DNA from: Allorhizobium paknamense
GTDB lineage: Bacteria > Pseudomonadota > Alphaproteobacteria > Rhizobiales > Rhizobiaceae
NCBI RefSeq assembly: GCF_030815125.1
Contig: NZ_JAUSWH010000013.1
Span: 1 to 64,000 of the forward strand
Length of the DNA stretch: 64,000 nucleotides
Reading direction: 5' to 3'
The notes under the pieces are model-generated. The model was not told the origin of the DNA and searched no databases. It was given only the letters and a program-made list of their open reading frames with translations. Position 1 is the first letter of the stretch. The number at the start of each line of letters is the position of its first letter. A program made the translations under genes and the position numbers. Shown here piece by piece: positions 54,892-62,741 of this stretch.

Positions 54892-55130
54892 GGTGTTTTC
54901 CTCGGATATCGGCTTGTCAGGCCTGCTTGGCCCCAGCCGTTGTGTGTCTTCTACTCCCGCAGCGCAACAGAGAACAGTGCAAAAAATGAGCGACTGCCAT
55001 GCATTTGTGCAGATTCTTGCGCTTTATTTGGGCAGTGCAGCTCTTCTGAGCAAATGCGGAAAAACGCCTGTTTCAGCCGCGAAACATCGGTTTTGATTAT
55101 GAGGGGGCAGCATATGAAATCGCAGACAAC

Positions 55131-55158
55131 AAAAAAGCCCCCCTTGCGGGAGGCTTTT
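55131..55158 (-). terminator. Terminator of the second DUF1127 gene
   Basis: Reading the reverse strand, AAAAGCC and GGCTTTT arms enclose an inner CCC/GGG stem with a GCAA loop; a T run follows. It separates the two DUF1127 genes into two transcripts. Confidence 0.8.
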
Positions 55159-55198
55159 CGTGCAATTCTTGATCAGCGGGGCGTTAGCTTTTTGCTTT

Positions 55199-55247
55199 AA
55201 CGCATTCCCGGTCGGAAAACCGGTTTCCGCTTTTCCTTAAAAAGATC
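55199..55247. repeat. Mosaic repeat unit, reverse orientation
   Basis: AACGCATTCCCGGTCGGAAA then CCGGTTTCCGCTTTTCC is a reversed AGAGCATTTCC-family unit ending next to the stop codon of the DUF1127 gene at 55248. Confidence 0.6.
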
Positions 55248-55397
55248 TTAGCGACCGTTAACAGCGTGGCGTGCAACGCGGCGGATGTCGCCACGGCCGA
55301 TGCCCAGATCGTTCAGTTCGCGGTCCGACATGCGGTCCAGCTCGGTTACGGTCTGACGGAACTTGCGCCAGTTGCTGATGGTGCGGGTCAGGTTCAT
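55248..55397 (-). CDS. DUF1127 small protein (proximal)
   Basis: 49 residues, MNLTRTISNWRKFRQTVTEL then MSDRELNDLGIGRGDIRRVA, ending AVNGR. The DUF1127 signature is complete and seven of the last 15 residues are basic. AGAGG precedes the ATG. The gene lies about 270 bases downstream of the three-hairpin small RNA on the same strand. In Rhodobacter a DUF1127 gene is co-transcribed with small RNAs of the same type, although there the gene comes first. Confidence 0.9.
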   Translation of the reverse strand: MNLTRTISNWRKFRQTVTELDRMSDRELNDLGIGRGDIRRVARHAVNGR

Positions 55398-55659
55398 TGG
55401 TCTAGCCTCTCGTGTGTTGCTGGCCACCGAGCCAGCCCTTCGCTCTGATGAGTTGAATATAGGTGTTTTCCGGGATTCACAGAAGAGCTAATGCTGCGAA
55501 GCACCTATGTGTTTGCTGCATGGCGGCGGTCTCCATGCTTAACAAATGGCTAACTTATGGGCAAAGGGCTGTCTGGCTCGGATACAGCCGCGAAACAGAC
55601 GTTTTGCGGCTGCGAAGCGAACGATACCAGATATTTTCAGGGAGTTTTAAAGGCTTAAA
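55398..55659. other. Spacer between small RNA and DUF1127 gene
   Basis: Non-coding in my reading. It should hold the promoter of the proximal DUF1127 gene unless that gene is read through from the small RNA. No further repeat or hairpin stands out. Confidence 0.4.
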
Positions 55660-55785
55660 GCAGCAACGCCCACCGGGGGAGGAGATCCGGTGGGCGTCGA
55701 CTGAAAGTGGCTGACAATTGGGAGGAGGAGGGTTGTCAGCCCGTCCGGTACCGCATTGGGAGGAGGAGTATGCGGTACCGAAATC
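55660..55785 (-). ncRNA. Cuckoo/alpha-r14-type small RNA with three anti-Shine-Dalgarno hairpins
   Basis: Three tandem hairpins on the reverse strand, in 5' to 3' order: 55780-55746 (stem CGGTACCGCAT, loop ACTCCTCCTCCCA), 55740-55710 (stem GCTGACAA, loop CCCTCCTCCTCCCAA) and 55696-55667 (stem CGCCCACCGG, loop ATCTCCTCCC). All stems are perfect. The CCUCCUCCC loop motif, complementary to ribosome binding sites, defines the cuckoo RNAs and the rhizobial alpha-r14 family (NfeR1). The last hairpin is followed by TTGCTGCTTT and may terminate. Exact ends and promoter are inferred; the structures are directly visible. Confidence 0.8.
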
Positions 55786-56006
55786 CTGCTTGCTGGGCTG
55801 TTTGCCGCCCCGCTTGCTGTTGATTCATATCTAATCGATTTTAGGTTTTTTGTGCAGTGCGAAGTTCTCATGGAAGGTATGCGTCTGGTGCAGAAGTCCA
55901 GACGTACTGCGGCCGTGCTGCCCGCTTTCCCCTTGCCGATTTTGCGCCTGCGCCCAACATGGACTACACAAGAATGAAACTGGCCCGACAATGAGGTGTT
56001 GGCGGA

Positions 56007-57104
56007 ATGTATCGCGCACGCTTGAAGAAGGATCTGGCGCGCTGGGTGTCCCAAGGCCTGATCACAGCCGATACGGCTGAGGCCATGCTGGCCGATCAGC
56101 GCGACCAGCCGGCTGTCATCACCACCGGTGGCGTATTGATGATGCTGTCTGCCGTATTGATCTCGGCCGCGCTGTTGCTGCTGGTGGCTGCCAATTGGCA
56201 GGCCATTCCCCGGCTGGTGAAGGTAGGGGGCATATTGACGCTGATCTGGATCTTCCATCTCGGGGGCGCGCTCCTCATGGCCCGGGGCAGGGTGATCCTG
56301 GGCGAGGTTTTGCTTGTGCTTGGCGCCGTCAGCTTCGGTGCGGCGATCTCCCTGGTTGCGCAGCTCTATCATCTTTCCGGCGATGTTCTCGATGCGCTGG
56401 CGCTCTGGCTTTGCGGTGCGCTTGCGGCCTGCCTTGCCTTCCGCTCTCAGGCGCTGGGCGGGGTGGTTGTGCTTCTGGCCGCCGCCCTTGTGGTGGCAGG
56501 TTACGATCAGAACCAGTGGAACTGGGCGGGTGAAGCCCGCTGGCTGTCGCCTGCCATGGTCGTGCTCATCCTGTTCCCGGCCTGGTGGGTGCGCCGCCCG
56601 GCGCTCATCCGGGGTGCGCTTCTCCTTCTCTATACCTGGCTGATCTGGATCTATTCTCTCTCCTCGGACAATCAGCTGGCGGCGGCCTATGTCGTTGCGG
56701 GCGTCACGATCTTCGTGCTTTCCGCGCTGGTCGCGCAGCGCGGGCTATTGCGGGAGGCTGGTGTTTACCTCGCCCCCTTTGCCCTGTTGCTCGCCGCCTT
56801 CGGCCTGCTGGTGCTCAATATGGAATATGACGAGGGCCTGCCGCTTGCCGGTATTGCCGTCCTCACCCTTGCCGTTGCCATTCTGGCGCTGGCGCTCAAG
56901 GGCTCGGAGGATGCAACGATCCGCGCTCTGGCCTATGGCATGTTTGCTGCCGAGGTGCTTTATCTGTCCTTCACCACCATCGATAGCCTGCTTGGCACTT
57001 CCGGTTTCTTCTTCCTAAGCGGCCTGATCGTTGCGGCTCTGGCCTTTGCCGTGCTCAGGCTGGAGCGGCATTTCAAGGCGCGCCGGGTGCGGGAGGCTCA
57101 GTGA
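56007..57104 (+). CDS. DUF2157 membrane protein
   Basis: 365 residues. The first 45 residues are soluble (YRARLKKDLARWVSQGLITA then DTAEAMLADQ), the DUF2157 signature. About eleven membrane helices follow. The family is usually paired with a GDYXXLXY protein, and here the stop overlaps that gene's start by one base. The function of the pair is unknown. It is divergent from the small RNA with about 220 bases between them. Confidence 0.88.
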   Translation: MYRARLKKDLARWVSQGLITADTAEAMLADQRDQPAVITTGGVLMMLSAVLISAALLLLVAANWQAIPRLVKVGGILTLIWIFHLGGALLMARGRVILGEVLLVLGAVSFGAAISLVAQLYHLSGDVLDALALWLCGALAACLAFRSQALGGVVVLLAAALVVAGYDQNQWNWAGEARWLSPAMVVLILFPAWWVRRPALIRGALLLLYTWLIWIYSLSSDNQLAAAYVVAGVTIFVLSALVAQRGLLREAGVYLAPFALLLAAFGLLVLNMEYDEGLPLAGIAVLTLAVAILALALKGSEDATIRALAYGMFAAEVLYLSFTTIDSLLGTSGFFFLSGLIVAALAFAVLRLERHFKARRVREAQ

Positions 57105-57700
57105 TGATGTTTACCTATGACCGCCGTAACCGTCTCTTTCGCCTTCTGTCGGCAGCCATTCTGATTGCCGCCCTGGAAACGGTGGCGATCGGCGCCATGA
57201 TCGAGCATCGCGCCCGCATTCTTCGAAGCGGCGCCGACGTGCTGCTGAAAACCACCGCTGTCGACCCGCGTGACCTGTTGCGGGGCGATTATGTGCTTCT
57301 GAATTACGGGATTTCCGTCATTCCGGAGGAGAAGCTGGTCGGAGAAAGGCCGTCAACGCCGGAACGCCTGCCGCTGAATGTGCGGCTGACGGCAGGGGCA
57401 GATGGCTTTTATCAGGTGGAGGAGGCGTCCTTCGAGACCTTGCCGGTCCGGTCCGGCAGCGTGATCCTGCAAACGGAGCCCTTCGATTTCATTCCAACCA
57501 TGCTGACTGCGGGCGGCGTGCTGCATGTGCGCTACGGGATAGAGCGTTACTATCTGCCGGAGGGCGAAGGCAAGGAGATTGAGGCGGCCCGCAACGCCGG
57601 TGACGTCACGGTGGATGTGCGCGTTTCTTCTGGCGGGCAGCCGCAGATCCGGCAATTGCGCCTTGGCGGCAAGCCATTGCATAGTGAGCCGCTTTATTGA
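57104..57700 (+). CDS. GDYXXLXY domain protein
   Basis: 198 residues. A membrane anchor (LFRLLSAAILIAALETVAIG) is followed by the diagnostic RDLLRGDYVLLNYGIS. The C-terminal part includes GIERYYLPEGEGKEIE, also typical. It is probably periplasmic and acts with the DUF2157 protein. GTG 57101, ATG 57104 and ATG 57107 are all possible starts; 57104 gives the usual one-base overlap. Function is unknown. Confidence 0.9.
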   Translation: MMFTYDRRNRLFRLLSAAILIAALETVAIGAMIEHRARILRSGADVLLKTTAVDPRDLLRGDYVLLNYGISVIPEEKLVGERPSTPERLPLNVRLTAGADGFYQVEEASFETLPVRSGSVILQTEPFDFIPTMLTAGGVLHVRYGIERYYLPEGEGKEIEAARNAGDVTVDVRVSSGGQPQIRQLRLGGKPLHSEPLY

Positions 57701-57811
57701 GGGATTGCCGGTTTTTGCCTGTCATTTTTCCTTTGCGTTGGCAAAGACGGGTGTTATAGAGACGCGCGCTCCGGCGGGGCCATGCAAATGTGCATGCGAT
57801 CCTGAAGTGTT

Positions 57812-57896
<85 letters not shown>

Positions 57897-58088
57897 GGAT
57901 TGCAGCTTGCGGCCCCTGGGCGATGGAAATGTCCGGTTCAGCGTTCTTTTTTCGCCGATAACAGGCGGAAAAAGGAGGCTGTAACCGGATTTTTCACAAG
58001 TGCCGCGACCGGGAAAAGGATTCCGGCGACGTGCTCACACCAACGACGGCTGTCCGGGCACGGTCGCCAAGAGACGAAGGTTTAAAAC

Positions 58089-59564
58089 ATGCAGGTTATC
58101 GAAACGCTCGCTGAAGGGCTGAAGCGCGAACTGAAGATCATCGTACCGGCTGCCGATCTGGAAGCCCGTGCCAATGAGCGCCTCGCCGAAGTCAAGGACA
58201 AGGTTCGCATCAACGGCTTCCGTCCGGGCAAGGTGCCGACCGCCCACGTCAAGAAGATGTATGGCAAGTCCATCATGGCCGAGATCGTCAACGAGATCGT
58301 CCGTGACCGTCCGGCCACCATCCTTTCCGAGCGCGGCGAAAAGTCTGCCACCCAGCCGGAAATCGCCATGACCGAGGACGAGGCAGAAGCCGACAAGATC
58401 CTGTCCGGCGGCGCCGACCTCGAATTCACCGTGGCTTACGAAATCATCCCGGCCATCGAATTGAAGCCGGTCGATGGTATCAAGGTGACCCGCGAAGTGG
58501 TTGATATTTCCGAAGAGGAAGTCAACGAGCAGGTTCTGAAGATCGCGGAAAACGCCCGTTCCTACGAGAAGAAGGAAGGCGCTGCCGAAAACGGCGACCG
58601 CGTCACCATGGATTACCTCGGCAAGGTCGATGGTGTTGCCTTCGACGGCGGCAAGGACGAGGATGCGGAACTGGTTCTCGGTTCGGGCCGCTTCATCCCC
58701 GGCTTCGAAGAGCAGCTCGTCGGCCTGAAGGCTGGCGACGAAAAGGTGATCACCGTCACCTTCCCGGAAGAATATCCGGCCAAGAACCTCGCCGGCAAGG
58801 AAGCCACCTTCGACATCACCGTCAAGGAAGTTGCAGCGCCTGCCGCTGTCGAGATCAACGACGAACTTGCCCAGAAGCTCGGCCTGGAATCGGCTGACAA
58901 GCTGAAGGAAATCGTTCGCGGCCAGATCGAAAGCCAATATGGCAATGTGACCCGCCAGAAGGTCAAGCGCCAGATCCTCGACCAGCTGGACGAGATGTAC
59001 AAGTTCGAAGCGCCTTCCAAGCTGGTTGACGCCGAGTTCGAAAACATCTGGCGCCAGATCAACACCGATCTTGCCCAGTCCGGCAAGACCTTCGAAGACG
59101 AAGACACCACGGAAGAAGAAGCCCGCACCGAATACCGCACGCTGGCCGAGCGCCGCGTTCGCCTGGGTCTCGTTCTCTCCGAAATCGGTGAGAAGGCTGG
59201 CATCGACGTGACCGAGGAAGAAATGCAGCGCGCGCTTTATGCCCAGCTGCAGCAGTTCCCGGGCCAGGAGCGCGAGATCATCAACTTCTTCCGCAACACG
59301 CCCGGCGCTTCCGCTTCGCTGCGCGCCCCGATCTTCGAAGAGAAGGTCATGGACAAGCTGATCTCCGAGATCAACGTCACCGACAAGACGGTTTCCAAGG
59401 AAGAGCTGCTGGCCGACGACGAAGACGGCGACGACAAGCCGGTGAAGAAGTCTGCCAAGAAGAAGGCCAAGGCTGAAGAGGCTTCCACCGAAGGCGAAGA
59501 AGCCGCTCCGAAGAAGAAGGCTGCGCCGAAGAAGAAGGCTGCGGCCGAAGGCGACGCTGAATAA
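58089..59564 (+). CDS. tig: Trigger factor
   Basis: 491 residues. The ribosome-binding domain has the signature [18 protein letters not shown] near residue 40. The FKBP prolyl isomerase domain is at about 160-245 ([32 protein letters not shown]). The helical chaperone domain follows. The last ~60 residues are a Lys/Ala/Glu-rich tail ([14 protein letters not shown]) beyond the usual core. It folds nascent chains at the ribosome exit. It ends at a strong terminator. Confidence 0.97.
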   Translation: MQVIETLAEGLKRELKIIVPAADLEARANERLAEVKDKVRINGFRPGKVPTAHVKKMYGKSIMAEIVNEIVRDRPATILSERGEKSATQPEIAMTEDEAEADKILSGGADLEFTVAYEIIPAIELKPVDGIKVTREVVDISEEEVNEQVLKIAENARSYEKKEGAAENGDRVTMDYLGKVDGVAFDGGKDEDAELVLGSGRFIPGFEEQLVGLKAGDEKVITVTFPEEYPAKNLAGKEATFDITVKEVAAPAAVEINDELAQKLGLESADKLKEIVRGQIESQYGNVTRQKVKRQILDQLDEMYKFEAPSKLVDAEFENIWRQINTDLAQSGKTFEDEDTTEEEARTEYRTLAERRVRLGLVLSEIGEKAGIDVTEEEMQRALYAQLQQFPGQEREIINFFRNTPGASASLRAPIFEEKVMDKLISEINVTDKTVSKEELLADDEDGDDKPVKKSAKKKAKAEEASTEGEEAAPKKKAAPKKKAAAEGDAE

Positions 59565-59588
59565 GCGTTGCAACACAAGGTTTTAAGA

Positions 59589-59618
59589 GGCCGCCCTTCG
59601 GGGCGGCCTTTTGTTTTT
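59589..59618 (+). terminator. Rho-independent terminator of tig
   Basis: Stem GGCCGCCC/GGGCGGCC with a TTCG tetraloop, then TTTTGTTTTT. Confidence 0.93.
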
Positions 59619-59663
59619 CAGTGATAATGCATCTTGTTTTCTGGCATTGTTGAGCCAAGTCTT

Positions 59664-59683
59664 CACCCAATATGGATTGGGTG
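59664..59683. promoter_or_regulatory. Perfect palindrome before the PAS-LuxR gene
   Basis: CACCCAAT-ATGG-ATTGGGTG is an 8+8 dyad directly before the GTG start at 59689. It may be an autoregulatory site or a hairpin that hides the ribosome binding site GGGTGAG. Confidence 0.4.
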
Positions 59684-59688
59684 AGCGC

Positions 59689-61164
59689 GTGACGACCGAG
59701 ATTGAACCGCCGAAAATCAACAGGGCCGTTTTGCAGCAGGTCATCGCCGGATTGAGCGACGGCATCATTCTGCTGGAGCTGGATGGCAGCATTGCCTGGG
59801 CCAACAAGGCCGCTCTCGACATGCATCGCATCGCTACCAATGAGGAGCTTGGCGGCGATGTTGCTGGCTATCGCCGCAGGTTTACGCTGCGCTATCGCAA
59901 CAATCATCTGCTGGACGAAGGGCAGTATCCGCTGGAGCGGCTGCTGGCTGGCGAGGAAATCACCGATGTGACCATTGAGGTCTCGCCCGTTGATCATGAC
60001 GACGCCTGCTGGGTGCACACGGTTCGCAGCCTCGTCATCGAAGACGCGGGCGCCCGGCCGGACGTGCTGGTGCTGGTCATTCGCGATGAGACGCCGCGCT
60101 ACGAAGCGGAAAAGCGCTTTGAAAGCGCGTTTAACGCCAATCCTGCCCCGGGTCTCATCTGCCGTCTGGAAGATCAGCGCTTCATCCGCGTCAATCAGGG
60201 TTTTATCGAAATGACCGGGCTGACGCGGGAGGACGTGATCGGGCGCACGGTGGAGGAGATCGGTCTGTTTTCCGATTGCGATTCGGGTGAGGATGCGCTG
60301 GTGAAGCTTTCCGAGGGCCGGATGATCCGGCATCGCGAGGCGCTGATCCCCATCCCCGAAGGTGATCGGCTGGTGATCGTCGCCGGTGAGCCGATTCCTG
60401 TGGGCGAAGAGGCCTGCATGCTGTTCACCTTTGCCGACCTCGACGGACGGCGAAAGGCGCAAAATGCGTTGCGGCAAAGTGAGGAGCGTTTTTCCAAATC
60501 CTTCCGGCTGTCGCCCGCGCCCACGGCGATTTCCAGACTTCAGGATTTCGTGCTGATCGAGGTCAACGAAGCTTTTCTGCAACTGTGTGGCCGCAAGCAG
60601 GTGGAGGTGGTGGGCAAAAGCGCCGCCGAATTGCAGCTTTGGGAGGATGCGAAGGCGCGCAAACAGCTTGAGCAACATCTGCGGGATAATGTGCCGGTAC
60701 GCGATGAAGCCATGCGCATGAAGCTGAAGGACGGAAGCCTCGCCGAGTGCCTGGTGTCTGCCGAGCGCGTCGATATCAATGACGAACCTTGCGTGATCTG
60801 GGCCATGCAGGATGTGACGGAGCGCCGCCGCACCGAAGACGAGTTGATCGAGGCAATCGAGACTGTGATGGCCGACACATCCTGGTTCAGCCGCACCGTG
60901 GTGGAGCGGCTGGCAAGCCTGCGCCAGCCCACCCGCGCCCGGGCCAGTTCCGCCGGTCTTGAGGATTTGAGCGAGCGGGAAAAGGGCATTCTCGCCTTGA
61001 TCTGCCGGGGCATGAGCGACGCGGATATGGCCGATGCGCTGCATCTGTCGCGCCACACCATCCGCAATCATGTGGCTTCCCTTTACAACAAGATCGGTGT
61101 GAACCGCCGTGCGGCGGCGGTGATCTGGGCGCGCGAGCGCGGCTTTTCAGGATCGTCGAGATAA
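59689..61164 (+). CDS. PAS-domain LuxR-type transcriptional regulator
   Basis: 491 residues. Three PAS-like domains lie in order at about 15-130 (GLSDGIILLELDGSIAWANK), 145-265 (FESAFNANPAPGLICRLEDQ) and 285-405 (RFSKSFRLSPAPTAISRLQD). A LuxR/GerE helix-turn-helix occupies the last ~65 residues (LSEREKGILALICRGMSDAD, HLSRHTIRNHVASLYNKIGV). It should sense a ligand or redox cue and bind DNA directly, with no kinase domain. The start is uncertain; GTG at 59689 follows GGGTGAG, and earlier in-frame TTG codons overlap the tig terminator region. Confidence 0.85.
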   Translation: MTTEIEPPKINRAVLQQVIAGLSDGIILLELDGSIAWANKAALDMHRIATNEELGGDVAGYRRRFTLRYRNNHLLDEGQYPLERLLAGEEITDVTIEVSPVDHDDACWVHTVRSLVIEDAGARPDVLVLVIRDETPRYEAEKRFESAFNANPAPGLICRLEDQRFIRVNQGFIEMTGLTREDVIGRTVEEIGLFSDCDSGEDALVKLSEGRMIRHREALIPIPEGDRLVIVAGEPIPVGEEACMLFTFADLDGRRKAQNALRQSEERFSKSFRLSPAPTAISRLQDFVLIEVNEAFLQLCGRKQVEVVGKSAAELQLWEDAKARKQLEQHLRDNVPVRDEAMRMKLKDGSLAECLVSAERVDINDEPCVIWAMQDVTERRRTEDELIEAIETVMADTSWFSRTVVERLASLRQPTRARASSAGLEDLSEREKGILALICRGMSDADMADALHLSRHTIRNHVASLYNKIGVNRRAAAVIWARERGFSGSSR

Positions 61165-61314
61165 ACTGGAGGCAATTTTCGCTTCTCTGCGAAAAAAGGT
61201 CAGTATCTACTAACTCGCCTGGTATTTCCTGCTCTCAATATCCACCCTTGCCGCCGCTATCTCCTGATCATGCCGTTGTCGAACACGACGGCACAAACAC
61301 AAAGGAGATTGACA

Positions 61315-61494
61315 ATGGATAAGAACAGAGTTGAAGGCGCCGTTCGTCAGGTCAAGGGCTCCGTCAAGGAAGCCGCAGGCAAGATCACCGGCAACCGCGA
61401 ACTGGAAGCCGAAGGCAAGGTCGAAAAGGCCGCCGGTCAGGCACAGAGCACGGTGGGCAAGGCCAAGGACGGCCTTCGCAAAGCCTTTAAATAA
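61315..61494 (+). CDS. CsbD family stress protein
   Basis: 59 residues, MDKNRVEGAVRQVKGSVKEA followed by AGKITGNRELEAEGKVEKAAG, the CsbD signature. It is highly charged, helical and probably cytoplasmic. AGGAG precedes the ATG at 61315. Relatives are induced by general stress. A BON-domain gene follows after 33 bases, so they may share a transcript. Confidence 0.92.
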   Translation: MDKNRVEGAVRQVKGSVKEAAGKITGNRELEAEGKVEKAAGQAQSTVGKAKDGLRKAFK

Positions 61495-61527
61495 ACCCAG
61501 ACCGTTCGCTGCAAATTGAGGGAAGAC

Positions 61528-61824
61528 ATGTTTTTTCTGTCAAACGTCCCTGCATTTGCAAGCGGCTTTCCGGCCGAGTGCAGCCTATGCGCTGCACTCG
61601 AGGCGCTGCTTGCCTGGACGGAGGGACTGGAGGCCTGCCGCATTCGGGTGGTGGGCGAGGAGGGCAGGATCATCCTGACCGGCGAGGTCAGCTCGAAGAA
61701 CGCGATGGAAACGGCAATCGTCGTGGCAGAGGTTTTTACCTGCCGGACCGTGGTGGCCGATCTCGCCGTTCGTCCGAGGATTTATGCCGTCCCGTCCCGG
61801 GTCCCGCCTGTCCAGGCGGAGTAG
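61528..61824 (+). CDS. BON-like domain protein
   Basis: 98 residues. The middle part fits one BON repeat: IRVVGEEGRIILTGEVSSKN, then AMETAIVVAEVFTCRTVVAD. There is no clear signal peptide, which is unusual because most BON proteins are envelope proteins. ATG at 61528 follows GAGGGAA; a TTG four codons upstream is possible. It is placed after a CsbD gene, a common pairing of stress proteins. Confidence 0.6.
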   Translation: MFFLSNVPAFASGFPAECSLCAALEALLAWTEGLEACRIRVVGEEGRIILTGEVSSKNAMETAIVVAEVFTCRTVVADLAVRPRIYAVPSRVPPVQAE

Positions 61825-62080
61825 AGCATGCGCGTGAAGGTCTTCGGGCTGCGACCTGCGTGAAAGTGAAAGCGCATGGCCGGAAGCCGAGGACAGACAG
61901 GCGTTTTGCCTCTGATTGACCATGTTTTCCGCCCATATGCGCTGGGCGGAAAGTCCCGGAGCCTGATCCGGCCCGAGCGATGCAAGGGCCTCATGATTAT
62001 GCTCAAAACTGAACGTTGGAGTGCGTTTGTCGTTATCCGAGCGAAGAACGCTCTGACACCCAAGAAGAAAGGACCTCACC

Positions 62081-62602
62081 ATGAAGACCTTGATGTTTGT
62101 GACCGCTGCCTCTCTGGCTCTTGCTCCTGTCGCGGCTTTCGCCGCCAGCAGCCATCATCCGCATCACCGCGCCCCGCAGAAGGTGGTGGCCAATGAGCCG
62201 AAGCAGCGGCTTGGAACGCTGAACTGCCAGATCGACGGCGGCGTGGGCATGCTGATCGGTTCGAAGAAGAACGTCACCTGTGAGTTCCGTCAGCGGTCGG
62301 GTAAAGTCGAACGCTATGCCGGTTCGATCGGCAAGCTTGGCCTGGATGTCGGCATCACCGGCAAGACCTATATGAGCTGGGTTGTCGTGAATACGAAGCC
62401 GACCAGCGTCGGTGATGGTGCGCTTGCCGGCAGCTATGTCGGTGCTTCTGCCTCCGCTTCCGTCGGTGTCGGTCTTGGCGCCAATGCCCTTGTGGGCGGC
62501 AATTCCAAGAACTTTGCCCTTCAGCCCCTCAGCGGTGAAGCCGGTACAGGCCTGAATGTGGCCGCAGGCGTTTCCCGTCTACAGCTGAAGCTTGTCGGCT
62601 AA
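62081..62602 (+). CDS. DUF992 exported protein
   Basis: 173 residues. A signal peptide ends PVAAFAASSHHPHH. The mature part fits DUF992: LGTLNCQIDGGVGMLIGSKK, CEFRQRSGKVERYAGSIGKL, TYMSWVVVNTK and LVGGNSKNFALQPLSGEAGT. It contains two cysteines that could form a disulfide. AAGGA precedes the ATG. The family is common in the Rhizobiales with unknown function. A strong hairpin follows at 62613. Confidence 0.88.
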   Translation: MKTLMFVTAASLALAPVAAFAASSHHPHHRAPQKVVANEPKQRLGTLNCQIDGGVGMLIGSKKNVTCEFRQRSGKVERYAGSIGKLGLDVGITGKTYMSWVVVNTKPTSVGDGALAGSYVGASASASVGVGLGANALVGGNSKNFALQPLSGEAGTGLNVAAGVSRLQLKLVG

Positions 62603-62612
62603 TTCCGAACTT

Positions 62613-62712
62613 TAGAGCGGTTCCGTGTTTCACGGAACCGCTCTAATTTTTTGTTTTGACGCATTTCCGGACAGAAAACCGGTATCCACTTGTCCTGGAA
62701 ATGCTCTAGAAA
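62613..62712. repeat. Mosaic repeat whose first palindrome ends the DUF992 gene
   Basis: A perfect 15-bp stem TAGAGCGGTTCCGTG/CACGGAACCGCTCTA (62613-62645) is followed by ATTTTTTG and serves as a terminator. A reversed AGAGCATTTCC-family unit, GACAGAAAACCGGTATCCAC with CTGGAAATGCTCTA, fills the rest. Confidence 0.75.
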
Positions 62713-62740
62713 AACACCGGGGCGTGTCCCCGGTGTTCTT
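62713..62740 (-). terminator. Terminator of sthA
   Basis: Stem AACACCGGGG/CCCCGGTGTT with a CGTGT loop, followed on the reverse strand by a short T run. It sits directly beside the sthA stop codon. Confidence 0.8.
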
Positions 62741-62741
62741 G

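Noticed and set aside
55667..55780. Forward-strand reading of the three hairpins as exposed ribosome binding sites or an RNA thermometer
   Set aside because: GGGAGGAGG loops on the forward strand are not followed by suitable starts, while the reverse strand gives the known CCUCCUCCC motif in line with the DUF1127 genes.
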